A stretch of 64,000 bases of DNA from Planomicrobium stackebrandtii (GCF_030814955.1 NZ_JAUSWB010000006.1:124001-188000), one strand, 5' to 3'. Positions 17,311-26,280 are shown, counted from the first letter of the stretch. Notes: generated by a model not told the origin, from the sequence alone. Numbers and translations: made by a program.

Positions 17311-17346
17311 AAAAACACTCTTCCTTTTTAGGGAAGAGTGTTTTTT
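17311..17346 (+). terminator. Intrinsic terminator of aldA
   Basis: AAAAACACTCTTCC / GGGAAGAGTGTTTTTT. A repeat element starts at the end of its U-tract. Confidence 0.85.
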
Positions 17347-17610
17347 CAGGCTGTCGAGAAACTTCTACCAAGCCGTGGATTTCCAAAGCTTACCACCCGC
17401 TTTCAGACCCACAGGATATGGTCATGCAGCAGGCGCGAAATGCTATGGGAGCAGAAGGGTTTACGAGCGGACGCTTCTCCAAGCTACTTCGTAAACTCTT
17501 TCTTCCTTGAATGCAGCTGGAGGCGGCGACTCCTACGGCAGAAGCTTTGCCAGTGGAATGTGTCCGCCTGAAGGGAAATGAAAAGTAAGGTGAGTTTTTC
17601 AACAAGCTGA
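17347..17610. repeat. Degenerate repeat element with inverted termini
   Basis: Left end CAGGCTGTCGAGAAACTT and right end GTGAGTTTTTCAACAAGCTG are imperfect inverted repeats (about 14 of 18 pairs). Inside, GGAGGCGGCGACTCCTACGG echoes the core of the 442-bp elements. No open frame of note. It begins exactly at the end of the aldA terminator and its right end merges with the fumC terminator. Confidence 0.6.
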
Positions 17611-17651
17611 AAAAAAGCAGCCGGAAACTCCCGGCCGCTTTTCAGCTTGTT
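17601..17651 (-). terminator. Intrinsic terminator of fumC
   Basis: Outer arms AACAAGCTGAAAA / TTTTCAGCTTGTT enclose GCAGCCGG-aaactc-CCGGCCGC. The outer right arm runs into the fumC stop codon, and the outer left arm is also the end of the neighbouring repeat element. Confidence 0.75.
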
Positions 17652-19032
17652 ATTTTCCTACCATGTTCTCCGGTTTAACCCATTCGTCGAACTGATCAGC
17701 AGTCAAATGCCCGCTGTTTACGGCAGATTCTTTTAAGGTGGTGCCATCTTTATGTGCTTGCTTAGCAATTGCAGCGGCATTCTCGTAACCGATATGCGGG
17801 TTTAATGCTGTAACCAGCATCAATGAATTGCTGACGTGATTTTGAATAACATCCAAATTGGCTTCGATGCCTACCGCACAATGGTCATTAAAGCTGACCA
17901 AGCTGTCTGTCAAAAGACGGACAGACTGCAGGAAGTTATAAGCGATAACCGGTTTGAAAACGTTCAACTCGAAGTTCCCCTGGCTTGCCGAGAAACCGAT
18001 TGTTGCGTCATTGCCCATTACTTGAGCCGCAACCATTGTCAGTGCCTCGCTTTGAGTCGGGTTGACTTTACCTGGCATAATCGAGCTTCCAGGCTCGTTT
18101 GCAGGAATTGTAATTTCACCGATTCCGCTGCGGGGACCGCTTGCCAGCCAGCGTACATCATTGGCAATTTTCATGGCATCTGCTGCCAATGCTTTAATAG
18201 CGCCGTGTGTGTAGACCATTTCATCATGGCTTGTCAGTGCATGGAATTTGTTTTCTGCAGAAGTGAAAGAAGTTCCAACCGCTTCACTGATAAATTCAGC
18301 AACTGAAGGGCCGAAAGTCGGATCTGCGTTGATGCCTGTTCCAACTGCTGTGCCGCCGATTGCCAATTCACGCATGTGTTCAACGCTTTCGCGAATCATC
18401 CGCTCGCTTTTTTCAAGCATGTGCCTCCAGCCGCTGATTTCCTGGCCAAGTGTCAAAGGTGTTGCATCCTGTAAATGCGTACGTCCAATTTTAATGATTT
18501 CATCGAATTGCTGTGCTTTTTCATCCAATGTTGCTTTAAGTTTTTGAACAGCCGGCACCAGGTTTTCAGTTACTGCCAAAACCCCTGCTACATGCATTGC
18601 TGTCGGATACGTATCATTCGAGCTTTGAGACATATTCACATCATCGTTTGGATGAAGTTTTTCGTCAGAATTCTGCTCTGCTAAGATTTCATTGCCACGG
18701 CGCGCCAGAACTTCGTTCATGTTCATATTGGATTGTGTACCGCTTCCTGTCTGCCAGACAACCAATGGAAAATGATCGTTCCATTTGCCTTCGATCACTT
18801 CATTTGCAGCAAGTTCAACGGCTTTCATCTTCGCTTCGGATAATTTCCCCAGTTTATGGTTTGCTTTGGCTGTCGCTTTTTTCAATTGAGCAAAAGCCAT
18901 GACGACTTCATGCGGCATGCGTTCCGTACCGATTTCAAAATTCTGTACGCTGCGCTGCGTTTGAGCGCCCCACATTTTGTCCGCTTCAACTTGAATTTCA
19001 CCAATGGTATCTTTTTCTGTACGATACTGCAT
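17650..19032 (-). CDS. fumC: Fumarate hydratase, class II
   Basis: 460-residue iron-independent fumarase of the TCA cycle, cytoplasmic homotetramer. The signature [13 protein letters not shown] lies near residue 316, the second active-site block [16 protein letters not shown] near 185 and [16 protein letters not shown] near 132. GGAGTG precedes the ATG at 19032 with normal spacing, and the protein then begins [14 protein letters not shown] as in other bacterial FumC; an in-frame extension upstream is not translated on this evidence. A TATAAT hexamer at 19075-19080 (minus strand) lies just past the MurE-like stop, so fumC has its own promoter. Confidence 0.95.
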   Translation of the reverse strand: MQYRTEKDTIGEIQVEADKMWGAQTQRSVQNFEIGTERMPHEVVMAFAQLKKATAKANHKLGKLSEAKMKAVELAANEVIEGKWNDHFPLVVWQTGSGTQSNMNMNEVLARRGNEILAEQNSDEKLHPNDDVNMSQSSNDTYPTAMHVAGVLAVTENLVPAVQKLKATLDEKAQQFDEIIKIGRTHLQDATPLTLGQEISGWRHMLEKSERMIRESVEHMRELAIGGTAVGTGINADPTFGPSVAEFISEAVGTSFTSAENKFHALTSHDEMVYTHGAIKALAADAMKIANDVRWLASGPRSGIGEITIPANEPGSSIMPGKVNPTQSEALTMVAAQVMGNDATIGFSASQGNFELNVFKPVIAYNFLQSVRLLTDSLVSFNDHCAVGIEANLDVIQNHVSNSLMLVTALNPHIGYENAAAIAKQAHKDGTTLKESAVNSGHLTADQFDEWVKPENMVGK

Positions 19033-19114
19033 TCCATTCACTCCAATTCTGATGTCTATGTATTCTTCTCTTCTATTATAACCACACACAAGCCTAAAAA
19101 AGCGACCTTTGCAG

Positions 19115-20614
19115 TTAAAAATCGCTGGTTTTGCTATTGAAAAATTCTTCAATTATTGCTTCATCAGAATGTGGAATATACTCGCCCTTAACGATTTGTG
19201 CACCGTTTATCGATCCGCTGGAAAGCAGGACCAAGTCATCAGGACCGCTTTCCTTCAAAGCAGCCAGAACCGCTTCGCGCCGTGAATTGGCGGTCACTAC
19301 CTGTTGCTTGTAAGGCACTGTGAACCCTTCCAATACCGCATTGATCACGGTACTCGGTTCGTTGTCGCCTGGATGATCGACTGTGACCACAAGAACGTCC
19401 GCTTTCCCTTCCGCCGCTTTGGCCATTTTCGGCATTTTCGAGAAGTCCCGTATCCCGATGCCAGCAATCAATGCAATCAGCCGATTGTGCGACAACTTCT
19501 TTACTTCTTGCAGCACCGAGGCTAAAGCGACCGGCGTATGGGCATAATCCAGAATGATTTTGCGGTTTTCGGGGCCATGAATTACTTGAAAACGGCCCTC
19601 AACCTGAGGCATGTCCGGAAGAACAGCTAAAATATCTTCCAGCTGAACACCTGACAAAAGGGCTGTGCCGATCGCTGCCGTCAAATTAGCCGCATTGTAT
19701 TCGCCATAAAGCGGCACATGGATCGGCCATCGCTTTTCCTGATAACATAAATCAAATTTCAATCCTGTATCCGAAGATTCGCAAGCCGTCCAAATCAAAT
19801 CAGCTCCGGAATCCAGCTGGTTGCTGTATGTCAAATGAGGATAATCAACGACTTCCAAAATTTCCTTGGCCATACCTTCATCATCGATGTTGACTACAGC
19901 AGCCTTAGCTTGCTTGAATAACAAAAGTTTTGACTGAAGATAGTGGGTGAATGTCTTATGGTATTCCAAATGCTCTTCAGAAATATTTGTGTGGATGGCG
20001 ACATCAAAACTGATGCCTTCCACGCGTTTTTGATCTAAAGCGATAGAAGAAACTTCCATCGCCACAGCGCGGTCTCCTTCTGTTACAAACTTTCCGAAAA
20101 TTTTGTGAATGTCGGATGAAATCGGAGTGGTCGGGGTGCTTTTATAAAAAGGAATTTTGCCATTGGCTCCTATAATCCCTGTCGTGCCGATAAACCCACA
20201 GGAAATGCCCAAAAGGTTAAATAAATTGTAAACGTAAGTAGCTGTAGTTGTTTTCCCATTGGTTCCTGTAACTCCAACTTTCAGCAAGTTTTTTTGAGGA
20301 GAATGGTAAAAGAAATCGGACATATAAGCAAGTGCTGTCCGGACATTCGCCACCACTGCAAACGAAAGATCAGGATGTTTTTCGGCATATTCAGCAATTA
20401 TCTGCCGATTCGATCCGATAACTGTGGTGGCGCCGTTGTCGATTGCTTCTTCAATATACAAATGTCCATCGGTGTTTTCGCCTGGAACACAAAAGAAAGT
20501 GCAACCTTGGGTAACTTGTGTTGAATTGTATTCAATTGAACTGACTTTTGATATTGCAGGTCCAAATTGATCGATTACGGGGAAAGACGGGATGCTGGTG
20601 AGTTGTATCTCCAT
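19115..20614 (-). CDS. Divergent MurE-family Mur ligase
   Basis: 499 residues, full-length three-domain Mur ligase with ATP motif TGTNGKTT at 117-124, UDP-MurNAc-binding STPTTP at 159-164 and [18 protein letters not shown] near 187-204. MurE adds the third stem amino acid to UDP-MurNAc-L-Ala-D-Glu. Several positions differ from canonical MurE: EVSSHAL is EVSSIAL, TNLSxDHLDYH is [11 protein letters not shown], the GxGGDRDxxKRP block reads [14 protein letters not shown], and the amino-acid selectivity motif DNP(R/A) is DHPG at 413-416. It sits outside any division cluster, so it may be a second, specialised ligase. AAGGAG supports the ATG. Confidence 0.8.
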   Translation of the reverse strand: MEIQLTSIPSFPVIDQFGPAISKVSSIEYNSTQVTQGCTFFCVPGENTDGHLYIEEAIDNGATTVIGSNRQIIAEYAEKHPDLSFAVVANVRTALAYMSDFFYHSPQKNLLKVGVTGTNGKTTTATYVYNLFNLLGISCGFIGTTGIIGANGKIPFYKSTPTTPISSDIHKIFGKFVTEGDRAVAMEVSSIALDQKRVEGISFDVAIHTNISEEHLEYHKTFTHYLQSKLLLFKQAKAAVVNIDDEGMAKEILEVVDYPHLTYSNQLDSGADLIWTACESSDTGLKFDLCYQEKRWPIHVPLYGEYNAANLTAAIGTALLSGVQLEDILAVLPDMPQVEGRFQVIHGPENRKIILDYAHTPVALASVLQEVKKLSHNRLIALIAGIGIRDFSKMPKMAKAAEGKADVLVVTVDHPGDNEPSTVINAVLEGFTVPYKQQVVTANSRREAVLAALKESGPDDLVLLSSGSINGAQIVKGEYIPHSDEAIIEEFFNSKTSDF

Positions 20615-20773
20615 TGAAAGGCTCCTTAGGGAAAATATTATGTCAAATACCTATAGTTTCACAGGAACATGTATCATTATTCTATCATTTCCCTCTGACA
20701 GCGCCAACATTTTAAGTCGAATTACGTCGAATTTTTCTGAAATGCTGACTTTTTCTGTACTTTTATAGAGCAT
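20615..20773. other. Upstream region of the Mur ligase, no further feature seen
   Basis: AT-rich; presumably holds the promoter of the Mur-ligase gene, but I could not choose one with confidence. A repeated AAGTCGAATTACGTCGAATTTT segment at 20713-20733 contains a direct repeat GTCGAATT. Confidence 0.25.
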
Positions 20774-20804
20774 AAAAAAACTGCTCAACAATCTCTTTGA
20801 GCAG
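20774..20804 (-). terminator. Intrinsic terminator of the NfeD-like gene
   Basis: CTGCTCAA / TTGAGCAG stem at 20781-20804 with seven A residues before it, giving a U-tract on the minus strand. It lies about 110 bp past the NfeD-like stop. Confidence 0.7.
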
Positions 20805-20916
20805 GGAACTTCTATAATTATTTCACTTCAATTTATTCCAATCGCCGGATTCCCGGGACCAGCACCTAAAAAAATTCAGCCAACCTACATCTAACTCCCG
20901 TTGTAGCCGCCATTTT

Positions 20917-21444
20917 TTATAAAGTTCTAGGTTTGCTTGCCTGCACATATAAAGTGCCGTCATTCACTTCAACAATCAGCACTTTTTCGTCTTGGCTGAT
21001 CGCTTCATTGTTATAGCCGGTTGCACGTTTTGAAATCATTCCCGCGCAATTCTCCAGCACTACTTCCCCATATCCATCGACAGGAATTGAAATGATCACA
21101 TTGGCCATTTGTCCAGGCAGCGGCTCTTCCGAATAGGCACTTAATGATTCTGCAGCAGACAGCGGCAATAAGATTAAAAAATATAAAACCATAGTTAAGA
21201 TGGTTGCCGCCCCTCCACTAATCGCCAAGATCGCCCATTCGCTCAGTTCTGTTGCTGTTTCCATCAAAAAGCCGATTGCAGAGCCAAATATGATGAAAGC
21301 GAGGATTACGGTCAGGTTGAACACCGGCAAACCACCCTTAAGGTCAGCGATGTCGCCAAAAAAGACATACAGTACAGTAAGCGCTCCTGATGCAAGCAGC
21401 ACATACATATAAAGCTGCTCCATGGGTAAGCCAAAAACAGCCAT
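20917..21444 (-). CDS. NfeD/YuaF-like membrane protein
   Basis: 175 residues: hydrophobic helices at about 8-30, 41-63 and 69-101, followed by a small beta-barrel OB-like domain (about 110-175) with MANVIISIPVDGYGEVVLENCAG. This order and length match YuaF-type NfeD proteins, which partner with flotillin in membrane organisation and fluidity control. No flotillin gene lies next to it, which is unusual for the family. GGGAGG 7 nt before the ATG at 21444 decides the start; earlier in-frame ATGs lack a site. Confidence 0.7.
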   Translation of the reverse strand: MAVFGLPMEQLYMYVLLASGALTVLYVFFGDIADLKGGLPVFNLTVILAFIIFGSAIGFLMETATELSEWAILAISGGAATILTMVLYFLILLPLSAAESLSAYSEEPLPGQMANVIISIPVDGYGEVVLENCAGMISKRATGYNNEAISQDEKVLIVEVNDGTLYVQASKPRTL

Positions 21445-21539
21445 TCCAAAACCTCCCATTCCAGTAAGTAAATTCCCATCTCTCTTACTAATAACGAATA
21501 ACTTCAAAAGAAGTTTCAGAATCCTTTGAAACCCAAATA

Positions 21540-21568
21540 AAAACCCGTTCTTTTATAGAACGGGTTTT
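21540..21568. terminator. Terminator formed by the last codons of the GNAT gene
   Basis: AAACCCGTTC-ttttata-GAACGGGTTTT. The stop codon TAA (21553-21555) lies in the loop, so the final Lys-Pro-Val codons build one arm. Confidence 0.8.
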
Positions 21569-22266
21569 GCAAATTGAATTTCATGAAAACCTTGTACCAG
21601 TTGAAAGCCGATGCCTACATACCCTTCACGGAGCAACTCCTGCTGCTTTTCAAGATCATCCAGCTTGGCTGTGACATGGTCACTGTAGTGGCCCAATGGA
21701 TTTTCCAGGTCTTTCACCAGAATATACCGCTGTAATCCGGCATACTTTTCCTTCAGGGCGGCAATGTGCATTGCCTGCGTAAACTTGTCTTTTAAGCTCG
21801 GGATGTTCATGGGCGCAACGGTGCAGCAAACATAGCGATACTCTTCTTCAAGATTAGGCAATTCCTTCATAATGACCTCAGCTAATTTTTGCTGCAGGCG
21901 ATTTCCCCGGTATTCAGGAAGCACCACAGAAATCTCCTGGTAAATCACTTTCCGCAATTGCTCTGGCGGCAGGCCGATATCCCAGCCCAAATGTTCTTCA
22001 TCGATTTCAGGAATAAGCAATGCCCTGAAACCAATCAATTCATCTTCGACAAATGCCCCAACCATCAAGCCCCGCTCATTCAGAATAAACAAAAACTCTT
22101 CGGTAGCCAATGCCTGAAGGGAGTCCTTTTCGGGAAGCGATTCAATTACTTTTGCTTGAATCTGTTCGATCACGGGCAAATCTTCCAAATACAGCCGCTT
22201 CATAGAAAAGGGAAGTTTTTTATGAAGCACTTGGTTTGTTATTGTGCCTTCATGCAGCAACTTCAT
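21553..22266 (-). CDS. GNAT-family acetyltransferase
   Basis: 237 residues. GLMVGAFVEDELIGFRALLIP forms the central strands, and ISVVLPEYRGNRLQQKLAEVIM carries the acetyl-CoA pyrophosphate loop in the form RGNRLQ. VCCTVAPMNIPSLKDKF is typical of larger GNAT proteins, where the next helix contacts CoA. Substrate unknown. GGAGGAG precedes the ATG at 22266. Transcribed with, or just after, the topology-modulation-like kinase 90 bp upstream. Its 3' end doubles as a terminator. Confidence 0.78.
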   Translation of the reverse strand: MKLLHEGTITNQVLHKKLPFSMKRLYLEDLPVIEQIQAKVIESLPEKDSLQALATEEFLFILNERGLMVGAFVEDELIGFRALLIPEIDEEHLGWDIGLPPEQLRKVIYQEISVVLPEYRGNRLQQKLAEVIMKELPNLEEEYRYVCCTVAPMNIPSLKDKFTQAMHIAALKEKYAGLQRYILVKDLENPLGHYSDHVTAKLDDLEKQQELLREGYVGIGFQLVQGFHEIQFAKPVL

Positions 22267-22355
22267 CAGCCATTCTCCTCCACATATTTTGTAGCTATAG
22301 AATACCACTTCCATTCCAGAACGTCTGCAAGTTTTTCACTATATTACAATGCCAA

Positions 22356-22904
22356 CTATCTTGTTGGAGAGCCGGAAAACAGTTCAACCGCTGTCTCTTT
22401 CAAAAACCTCTCAATTTCCTTTTGATTGCGCAGAAAAATGACTTGGTTGTGAGGACTTTCTTCTATAAACTGTTCCAGGCGCTTTCTCATCTTTATTTTT
22501 CGGGCACTATATGTGGAGATGATGAACTTTAGGAAGTCTTTGTCCAGTTTTTCCGGACAACCGGCGGCTATATCGGGACGTGTTTTTCCATGATTCATAA
22601 TGCGGCGCTTGACCACTCGGTACAGGCATACGGCTAATGGCAGTTCCAAATAGATGATAGTATCGGCTTTTTGCCTTCGAATTTCATAAGTGCCTGTGTA
22701 ATTTCCTTCAATGATCCAACGGTCCTGTTCAACCAGCCGCTGCTGTTTTTCACTGAATTCTAAATCGCTGCTTTCCACCCAACCTGGCTTCCAAAAATAA
22801 GCATCCAAGTGATGGACCGGAATTGCTGCTATGTCTGCCAAGCTTCTTGAAAAGCTTGATTTGCCAACCCCAGATGATACGCCAAGCACCATAATTCTCT
22901 GCAT
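22356..22904 (-). CDS. P-loop kinase-like protein (FlaR/topology modulation family)
   Basis: 182 residues with Walker A GVSSGVGKSS at 8-17, a HHLDAYFWKPGW segment near 31-42 and RWIIEGNYTGTYEIRRQKADTIIYLELP (in parts) near 62-90, which is the recognisable pattern of proteins annotated as DNA topology modulation protein FlaR or adenylate-kinase-related ATPases. Actual activity is probably a small-molecule or nucleotide phosphotransfer. The start codon is the first ATG; only a weak ribosome site (GGGGAGG) precedes it. Confidence 0.78.
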   Translation of the reverse strand: MQRIMVLGVSSGVGKSSFSRSLADIAAIPVHHLDAYFWKPGWVESSDLEFSEKQQRLVEQDRWIIEGNYTGTYEIRRQKADTIIYLELPLAVCLYRVVKRRIMNHGKTRPDIAAGCPEKLDKDFLKFIISTYSARKIKMRKRLEQFIEESPHNQVIFLRNQKEIERFLKETAVELFSGSPTR

Positions 22905-22995
22905 AACCGCGCCTCCCCATTGTTTCTCTGTTCAGTTTTTTTATTATAATTCATGGTGGAAAAGAAAAGTAGTAAAAAGAATATTTCATAATCCC

Positions 22996-23024
22996 TTGCA
23001 ATATATGTAACCCCATGTTATTCT
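22996..23024 (+). promoter_or_regulatory. Sigma-A promoter of the cold-shock gene
   Basis: TTGCAA (22996-23001), 17-bp spacer, TATTCT (23019-23024). Predicted start near 23031 leaves a leader of about 110 nt, long as in other csp genes. The leader holds hairpins CAGATG-tc-CATCTG and GTATGC-ttac-GCATAC; the latter ends just before the AGGAGG ribosome site. Confidence 0.75.
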
Positions 23025-23140
23025 AAGGAAGAATTATTTTTGTTCGGATAACTTTTTACAAAGTGTCAGATGTCCATCTGCAAGATTTGAGCAAGGATAG
23101 TAATACAATGTATGCTTACGCATACGAGGAGGAAACACAC

Positions 23141-23341
23141 ATGGAACAAGGTAAAGTAAAATGGTTTAACTCAGAAAAAGGATTTGGCTTCATCGAACGC
23201 GAAGGCGGCGACGATGTATTCGTACATTTCTCTGCAATTCAAAGCGAAGGCTTCAAATCTTTAGACGAAGGTCAAGAAGTTACTTTTGACATCGAGCAAG
23301 GCCAACGCGGTCTTCAAGCTACTAACGTTCAAAAAGCGTAA
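23141..23341 (+). CDS. csp: Cold-shock protein
   Basis: 66-residue CspA/CspB-type OB-fold RNA chaperone. RNP1 KGFGFIE and RNP2 VFVHF are intact, with the N-terminal [17 protein letters not shown] hallmark. It binds single-stranded RNA and keeps mRNAs unfolded at low temperature. The strong AGGAGG site lies 9 nt before the ATG at 23141; in-frame upstream codons are leader RNA. Monocistronic with its own promoter and terminator. Codons are the preferred ones (GGC, GAA, AAC), fitting high expression. Confidence 0.96.
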   Translation: MEQGKVKWFNSEKGFGFIEREGGDDVFVHFSAIQSEGFKSLDEGQEVTFDIEQGQRGLQATNVQKA

Positions 23342-23361
23342 TCTAAAGTCAAACTATCAAT

Positions 23362-23392
23362 GAGCTCTTCTTCGGAAGAGCTTATTTTTTTG
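23362..23392 (+). terminator. Intrinsic terminator of the cold-shock gene
   Basis: AGCTCTTC-ttc-GGAAGAGCT followed by a T-run. Confidence 0.88.
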
Positions 23393-23443
23393 TCCTTTAT
23401 GAAGGTGTGATCAGGGAAATCCTGGTTGCGCCTTTTCTCATTC

Positions 23444-23482
23444 AAAAAAAAAAAACGGCATTTGCCTTATCAGCAAATACCG
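23444..23482 (-). terminator. Intrinsic terminator of the fusion/small peptide operon
   Basis: CGGCATTTGC / GCAAATACCG stem (one mismatch) with a twelve-residue U-tract on the minus strand, 14 bp beyond the 32-residue gene. Confidence 0.85.
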
Positions 23483-23495
23483 CCTCGTATTTCTT

Positions 23496-23594
23496 TTAAT
23501 TCAGCCAAAAGTACAGTTGGAAAACTGCAAAAATCAAAATACATACGGCAAGCGTTCCAAAAATGATCCCCAATGCTAATTTTTTCCCGGTCAT
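23496..23594 (-). CDS. Single-helix membrane peptide (32 aa)
   Basis: Encodes MTGKKLALGIIFGTLAVCIL followed by IFAVFQLYFWLN, one membrane-spanning helix with a short basic N-terminus. AAAGGAGTGA lies 7 nt before the ATG, the gene starts 4 bp after the upstream stop, and a terminator follows 14 bp later, so it is almost certainly translated as the last gene of that operon. Small single-pass proteins often stabilise a partner; the only operon partner here is the VOC/beta-lactamase-fold fusion protein. Confidence 0.75.
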   Translation of the reverse strand: MTGKKLALGIIFGTLAVCILIFAVFQLYFWLN

Positions 23595-23598
23595 GCTG

Positions 23599-25248
23599 TC
23601 ACTCCTTTTTCATTCTCAAATCTTCAATGGTTTCGGTAATTTTATAAGCTCCTGCCCCTTTATTCGACAAGACTGTGAGAATATTGCCCTCTTCAGGGTA
23701 AAATGCGGAATGGAAACAGACCCCCGGATCGTATCCCATAACATGATATTTCACCAATCCATCCCCTTGGCTCTGAATCCATATTCCATAACCATAATCG
23801 CCGTCTTCCCCGGATGCATGCACTTGGAGCATGGTCTCCAGCATCTCTTTCGTCACTAAGGCGCCGTCCACCAGACTGCTCCAGAAATTCGCCATATCAC
23901 TCGCTGTGACATAAGCTCCGCCGTCAGCACCTCCACGGATCGGGATAGCGTATTGGTTTGTACGCCACACTCCATCTTCTTCAATATAGCCGAAAGCCGT
24001 TTCACCAGGCAGCCGGTCTAAACGGAAATAACCCGAGCTTTCCATCTTGGCTGGACCAAAAATCTGTTCTTCCACAACTTCGGCAAACTCTTTGCCAGTC
24101 ACCTGCTCCACAATCAGGCCGAGTGCGATAAATCCAGCGTTGTTGTAGCGGAACCTCTCACCCGGCTTGAACATCATTGGCTGGTCTTTAAACAAAGGAA
24201 TAAAATCTGAAGCAGTTTGCATGGTGTACATCGGCCGTTGTTTCCATAGCTCTTCATAATCTCCCATGACTTGTTCATCAAAATAATCCGGCATGCCGGA
24301 TGTATGAGTCAATAGCTGATGAATGGTGACGTCGAAATGCGGAAAAGCCTGCGGCAGCAGTTCGGATAGCTTGTCGTGGAAATTGAGCTTTCCTGCCTCC
24401 ACCAATTGGCACACAGCAACAGCCGTGAAAATCTTGCTGCCCGATGCAATACCGAACCTTGTATCGACAGCATTCGGCCGTTCATCTGCACGATTGGCAA
24501 ATCCTCTTGCTGCTGTCCAGGTTTCCTCTTTACGCAAAAAGACGGCGCCCGAAAAATCGATCTCTTCCATCTTGTCCATAATTGGCGTAGCTGGTTTCTC
24601 CTGCTGAAACCGTCCGTCTTCTGTAATGTTAATGTGGCGGCCGTCTGACAGCTCAATCGATAAAGGATGCGTCTCGCTTTTTTGTTTCGAAAAATACCAG
24701 ACGCGCTTTGGTGCCACCAATAAAATATAAGCATGTCCACTGCCCAAGAAGTTCAATGCATTTGGATCGATCCCCTTATAGCCCCTCACTGGAATATCCA
24801 TCTCTTCAAGCTGTTTGCCGACTTCTTCAACATGCGGTGTCGTGATGCTCACTTCACTGATGCTAAGCAAAGAGTCGACTGTAAAATTGCCCATGCGATC
24901 GACGCTGCGCCGCGCAATGAATTCAATGACATTGCCGGCAGGATCTTGGAAATAAAATGCATCAGCATCAAAATTGGCGTAAAAAACTTCATCCATTCCC
25001 TCTTGGCGATTCAAGGTTACCCGCTCACCAGCCCACCATTTAGCGAGTGTAAACTGGTTGCCTGGAATGTTCAGCGCATAATGATAAATAGCTGGTCTTT
25101 CGGATTCCTGGAAGACTAACTGGGATTCTCCAATCGACAGCGTAAAGCTGCTTTCATCTTCTTCAACAATCCGGAAGCCCAGTTGGTATTCATAAAAGCC
25201 CTTCATGTCTTCTAACTGATTTGTGTATAAGGTCACCTTTTTAAACAT
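23599..25248 (-). CDS. VOC (glyoxalase) domain fused to serine beta-lactamase-related hydrolase
   Basis: 549 residues, two enzymes in one chain. Residues 1-115 are a VOC domain (VTLYTNQLEDMKGFYEYQLGF, then DPAGNVIEFIAR), and about 125-185 is a second VOC-like half. From about 230 a class-C beta-lactamase/DD-peptidase fold follows, with SGSK (Ser269-Lys272), RYNN near 362 and HVMG near 508. The usual length of stand-alone serine hydrolases in this group is 320-350 residues and of stand-alone VOC proteins 130-290. The ATG at 25248 follows AAGGAGTGAG. No signal peptide, so the enzyme is cytoplasmic; substrate unknown. Confidence 0.85.
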   Translation of the reverse strand: MFKKVTLYTNQLEDMKGFYEYQLGFRIVEEDESSFTLSIGESQLVFQESERPAIYHYALNIPGNQFTLAKWWAGERVTLNRQEGMDEVFYANFDADAFYFQDPAGNVIEFIARRSVDRMGNFTVDSLLSISEVSITTPHVEEVGKQLEEMDIPVRGYKGIDPNALNFLGSGHAYILLVAPKRVWYFSKQKSETHPLSIELSDGRHINITEDGRFQQEKPATPIMDKMEEIDFSGAVFLRKEETWTAARGFANRADERPNAVDTRFGIASGSKIFTAVAVCQLVEAGKLNFHDKLSELLPQAFPHFDVTIHQLLTHTSGMPDYFDEQVMGDYEELWKQRPMYTMQTASDFIPLFKDQPMMFKPGERFRYNNAGFIALGLIVEQVTGKEFAEVVEEQIFGPAKMESSGYFRLDRLPGETAFGYIEEDGVWRTNQYAIPIRGGADGGAYVTASDMANFWSSLVDGALVTKEMLETMLQVHASGEDGDYGYGIWIQSQGDGLVKYHVMGYDPGVCFHSAFYPEEGNILTVLSNKGAGAYKITETIEDLRMKKE

Positions 25249-25303
25249 GTCCTCACTCCTTGCCTTTAGCATACCGAAAAATCCAATCTTTTACCTCTTT
25301 TAG

Positions 25304-25338
25304 CCATAAAAAAAGAGCCCAGAGGCTCTTTTTTATGG
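25304..25338. terminator. Bidirectional-looking terminator
   Basis: CCATAAAAAAAGAGCC / GGCTCTTTTTTATGG. It terminates the GNAT gene and lies upstream of the fusion gene. Confidence 0.85.
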
Positions 25339-25351
25339 CAGTCGGAAGTGG

Positions 25352-25825
25352 TTAAGAAGACAGTCCATTGTTTACTGTGGAGCGAAGCCGGATCATGTCG
25401 CGGCATTCAATGCCATTCTCAAAAATCGGCTGTGGGTAATTCCGCCTGAAAAAATCCGGATCAATCGCACACATCCGAAACCCGCATTTCTGATAAAGCG
25501 CAAGTTGATCCAGGCTCGAATTGCCGGTACCGATTTCCACAAACGTAAATCCGCGGAGTGCCGCTTCAGCCAAAGCATGCTGCAGAAGTTGACGCCCGTA
25601 CCCTCGGCCCCGAAAGCTTTCTGCAACTGCAATATTCTTTATTTCCACAACGGTGTCCGACAGAGCGACAAGTACGTAAACGCCGACAATTGCACCGCCC
25701 TGCTCTCCGATCGTGCACCAGCCGGATTCACTATAAGCACGCACCAGGCTTTCGGAAGGATCCGCTTCGAGCAACAAGTCCATCGGCAGCGGTTCATGAG
25801 CCTGCAGCTGTCGGAATTCCATCAT
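25352..25825 (-). CDS. GNAT-family N-acetyltransferase
   Basis: 157 residues with an intact acetyl-CoA loop FRGRGYGRQLLQHAL near 72-86, strand IVGVYVLVAL, VEIKNIAVAE and TGNSSLDQLALYQKCGFRM, the canonical GNAT order. Members with the ending DFFRRNYPQPIFENGIECRDMIRL (in parts) are common in Bacillales; substrate unknown. The ATG overlaps the stop of the preceding gene (ATGA), so the two are translationally coupled. Confidence 0.83.
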   Translation of the reverse strand: MMEFRQLQAHEPLPMDLLLEADPSESLVRAYSESGWCTIGEQGGAIVGVYVLVALSDTVVEIKNIAVAESFRGRGYGRQLLQHALAEAALRGFTFVEIGTGNSSLDQLALYQKCGFRMCAIDPDFFRRNYPQPIFENGIECRDMIRLRSTVNNGLSS

Positions 25826-26280
25826 TTCTTTTCTTTAAAGCCTTGATCGATCAAATAATTTTCAGCATCGTCAAAAGTTCCAAAGCTTTCTTCCAGGTTT
25901 TTTCCTGTGTAGATATTCCAAAATGGCTCTTCATAAACCAAATCCAGTTTCACATTGTCGCGGCTAACCCACGTTTTGTCGTATGGAGGTTCTGGCTCCA
26001 GTGATAAGTAATCCAAAGAATCAGCAAGGACGCTGCGCAATTCCTTTTCGGAAAAATCACGGATGTTGACAAAGCCTTTCTTGTCCGCTTCGTAATGCGG
26101 CAAGTTTCCTACATAGACAAAGCCATTGCCCGTCGGATGCAAATGGTAAACAACGATTTTTTTGTCGTATAAGCTTTCTTCATAATGAAAATTCACGCGT
26201 TTCATCGATACATCTTTTCTCGTCAATTCCGGAAAAGATTCAATGATTTCCAACTTTTGTTCAAATGTTAACAATCTCAT
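25822..26280 (-). CDS. Conserved hypothetical protein (152 aa)
   Basis: Soluble alpha/beta protein. The N-terminal half has VNFHYEESLYDKKIVVYHLHPTGNGFVYVG (in parts), a beta-hairpin-rich stretch, and a helix FSEKELRSVLADSLDYL follows. Close to the C-terminus is FGTFDDAENYLIDQGFKEKK. It resembles short Bacillales proteins of unknown function; I cannot name a family. First gene of a two-gene operon with a GNAT acetyltransferase and could be its substrate or partner. No strong ribosome site was seen before the ATG, only GAGGTAATG adjoining it. Confidence 0.65.
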   Translation of the reverse strand: MRLLTFEQKLEIIESFPELTRKDVSMKRVNFHYEESLYDKKIVVYHLHPTGNGFVYVGNLPHYEADKKGFVNIRDFSEKELRSVLADSLDYLSLEPEPPYDKTWVSRDNVKLDLVYEEPFWNIYTGKNLEESFGTFDDAENYLIDQGFKEKK

